This document shows, one piece after another, positions 41,052-42,001 of a DNA stretch of 42,001 bases. Location: the NCBI GenBank assembly GCA_041658565.1, contig JBAZZY010000024.1:1-42001 (forward strand), read 5' to 3'. The position numbers and the translations under genes are program-made. The number at the start of each line of letters is the position of its first letter. Position 1 is the stretch's first letter. The notes under the pieces are model-generated. The model saw nothing but the letters and a program-made list of their open reading frames with translations, was not told the DNA's origin and searched no databases. The DNA is from Actinomycetota bacterium. Lineage in GTDB: Bacteria > Actinomycetota > AC-67.

Positions 41052-42001
41052 CTAGTCTGCCACCGCCCGTGGCGCCCGGTCGAATGAGCGCACGGCAAAA
41101 GCGGGCTCGGGCTCGGGGTAGTCCGAACGAATGTGCACGCCGCGGGATTCGGCGCGCGCGCGCGCCGCGCGAACAACTGCCAGGCACAGCGAACGATGCG
41201 GTGACTGCGGCAGCGTGGACAGCGCCTGTCCGGCCGCGCGCAATCCGTCCTCGTCGCGAATCGGCCCCGCTCCCGCCCACATGATTGCGGGAATCCGCGG
41301 GTCGATGTCCTCGACCGCGGCAAAGGAAACGCGCGCGCCGTGCTCGGGAACCGGCTCATCCATGATCACCGCGCCGACTCGACGGCCGACGACGACCGCC
41401 TCCAGCAACGAATTGCCGGCCATCCGGTTGGCGCCGTGCATCCCAGTCGAGGCGCACTCCCCCGCGGCCGCCAGTCCCGGCATACTCGTTCGGCCGTACG
41501 CGTCGGCCGCGACTCCGCCGACGAAGTAATGCGCCGCCGGCGACACCGGCAGAATCTCGGTGACCGGATCCAGCCCGCGTCCGCGCGCGCCTTCAATGAC
41601 GGTCGGGAACCGTTCTTCCAGCCCCGGGATGTCTCGACAGTCCAGGAATACCGCCCCTTGCCCCAAGATCGCCTTGGCTACGACGTGGCGCGGCCCCAAC
41701 TCCTCGACGAAGCGCTCGCCGCGCTCATTGATCAGGCGCGCGCCGGCGCCGCGCAGAGCCTCGGTCAACAGCACGCTTTGCGGACGGCCGTCGGTGAGCA
41801 CAGTCGGATGAAACTGCATGAACTCGAGGTCGGCTACCTGAGCGCCCGCCTCCAGAGCCAGGGCGATTCCGTCGCCCGTGGCGCCCGGGGCGTTGGTCGT
41901 GCTCCCCCACAGCGCGCCGGCTCCACCGGTGGCCATCAGCGTGACGCGGCCCAAGAACGCAGCCTCAGGTGTCTGCACGCCCACGCACCGGTCACCGACG
42001 A
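41052..42001 (-). CDS. nadB: L-aspartate oxidase NadB, C-terminal part (runs off the window)
   Basis: The last 315 or so residues of an FAD-dependent oxidase of the L-aspartate oxidase/fumarate reductase family; the 5' part with the FAD-binding N-terminus is outside the window. Visible are LMATGGAGALWGSTTN, LEFMQFHPTVL, INERGERFVEELGPRHVVAKAI, SPAAHYFVGGVAAD and GMHGANRMAGNSLLEAVVVG, in the order expected for NadB, which makes iminoaspartate for NAD synthesis. The C-terminal helical domain is shorter than in some NadB proteins. A succinate-dehydrogenase-like flavoprotein is the alternative, but the GANRMAGNSLLEAVV block favours NadB. Confidence 0.85.
   Translation of the reverse strand, partial: VGDRCVGVQTPEAAFLGRVTLMATGGAGALWGSTTNAPGATGDGIALALEAGAQVADLEFMQFHPTVLTDGRPQSVLLTEALRGAGARLINERGERFVEELGPRHVVAKAILGQGAVFLDCRDIPGLEERFPTVIEGARGRGLDPVTEILPVSPAAHYFVGGVAADAYGRTSMPGLAAAGECASTGMHGANRMAGNSLLEAVVVGRRVGAVIMDEPVPEHGARVSFAAVEDIDPRIPAIMWAGAGPIRDEDGLRAAGQALSTLPQSPHRSLCLAVVRAARARAESRGVHIRSDYPEPEPAFAVRSFDRAPRAVAD

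Noticed and set aside
1..42001. tRNA or rRNA genes, CRISPR arrays, insertion sequences
   Set aside because: I scanned for cloverleaf-like ends, repeat-spacer periodicity, transposase motifs and terminal inverted repeats and saw none that hold up; a covariance-model search could still find a tRNA that I missed.

Overview
The window is high-GC DNA from an actinobacterium (Actinomycetota), probably an uncultured or deep-branching one. The lineage evidence is two WhiB-family Fe-S regulators (one WhiB7-like), a bacterial proteasome activator ending in GQYL, a DUF5319 protein, two LLM-class (F420-type) oxidoreductases and a PIG-L deacetylase. At least a dozen genes have no Shine-Dalgarno; instead a TANNNT-like -10 hexamer sits 5-9 nt before the start codon, as expected of leaderless transcripts. 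I found no tRNA, rRNA, CRISPR array, intact transposase or prophage.

Layout. 1-9.5 kb: hotdog thioesterase, enoyl-CoA hydratase, small membrane protein, an alkaline-phosphatase-superfamily protein with permuted motif order divergent from a GH38 alpha-mannosidase, an SDR, an M15 peptidase lipoprotein, a first CinA-like protein and two small proteins. 9.5-16.7 kb: SpoIID-like cell-wall protein, MFS exporter next to a WhiB7-like regulator whose leader has a promoter, a 40-codon uORF and an intrinsic terminator, an SppA/zinc-ribbon pair, a surface protein and a second crotonase. 16.8-21.1 kb is an accessory patch: antitoxin/toxin pair with a palindromic operator, a 21-codon peptide overlapping the start of an internally duplicated membrane protein, an RHS/YD-repeat remnant and a secreted CAP protein with a 15-bp tandem repeat.

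21.2-29.2 kb: proteasome activator Bpa, a membrane-anchored protein coupled to a diguanylate cyclase whose 3' end overlaps a convergent whiB gene, an NMN-adenylyltransferase-like gene divergent from an eIF2B-like isomerase/CinA pair, and a thioesterase/ThDP-enzyme pair. 29.3-34 kb: a plus-strand run with a PBP4-type peptidase, methyltransferase, a rare fusion of DUF429 (RNase H-like) with an O6-alkylguanine transferase domain, an alpha/beta hydrolase, a small Cys-rich protein and a cold-shock protein. 34-42 kb: PIG-L deacetylase, secreted S15-type hydrolase, DUF5319 protein, two LLM oxidoreductases flanking a G1-type peptidase, an MFE-2-like SDR and the C-terminal part of L-aspartate oxidase (NadB), which runs off the right edge.

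Themes: acyl-CoA metabolism (two crotonases, two thioesterases, SDRs), cell-envelope turnover (M15, SpoIID, PBP4, CAP, SppA), NAD/nucleotide metabolism (NadB, NMNAT-like, two CinA-like, eIF2B-like) and stress or drug response (WhiB7-like with MFS exporter, Bpa, Csp, alkyltransferase fusion). The most distinctive items are the whiB7 attenuation leader, the DUF429-alkyltransferase fusion, the permuted phosphatase with its shared divergent promoter, and the nucleotide-metabolism cluster at 24.4-27.0 kb.
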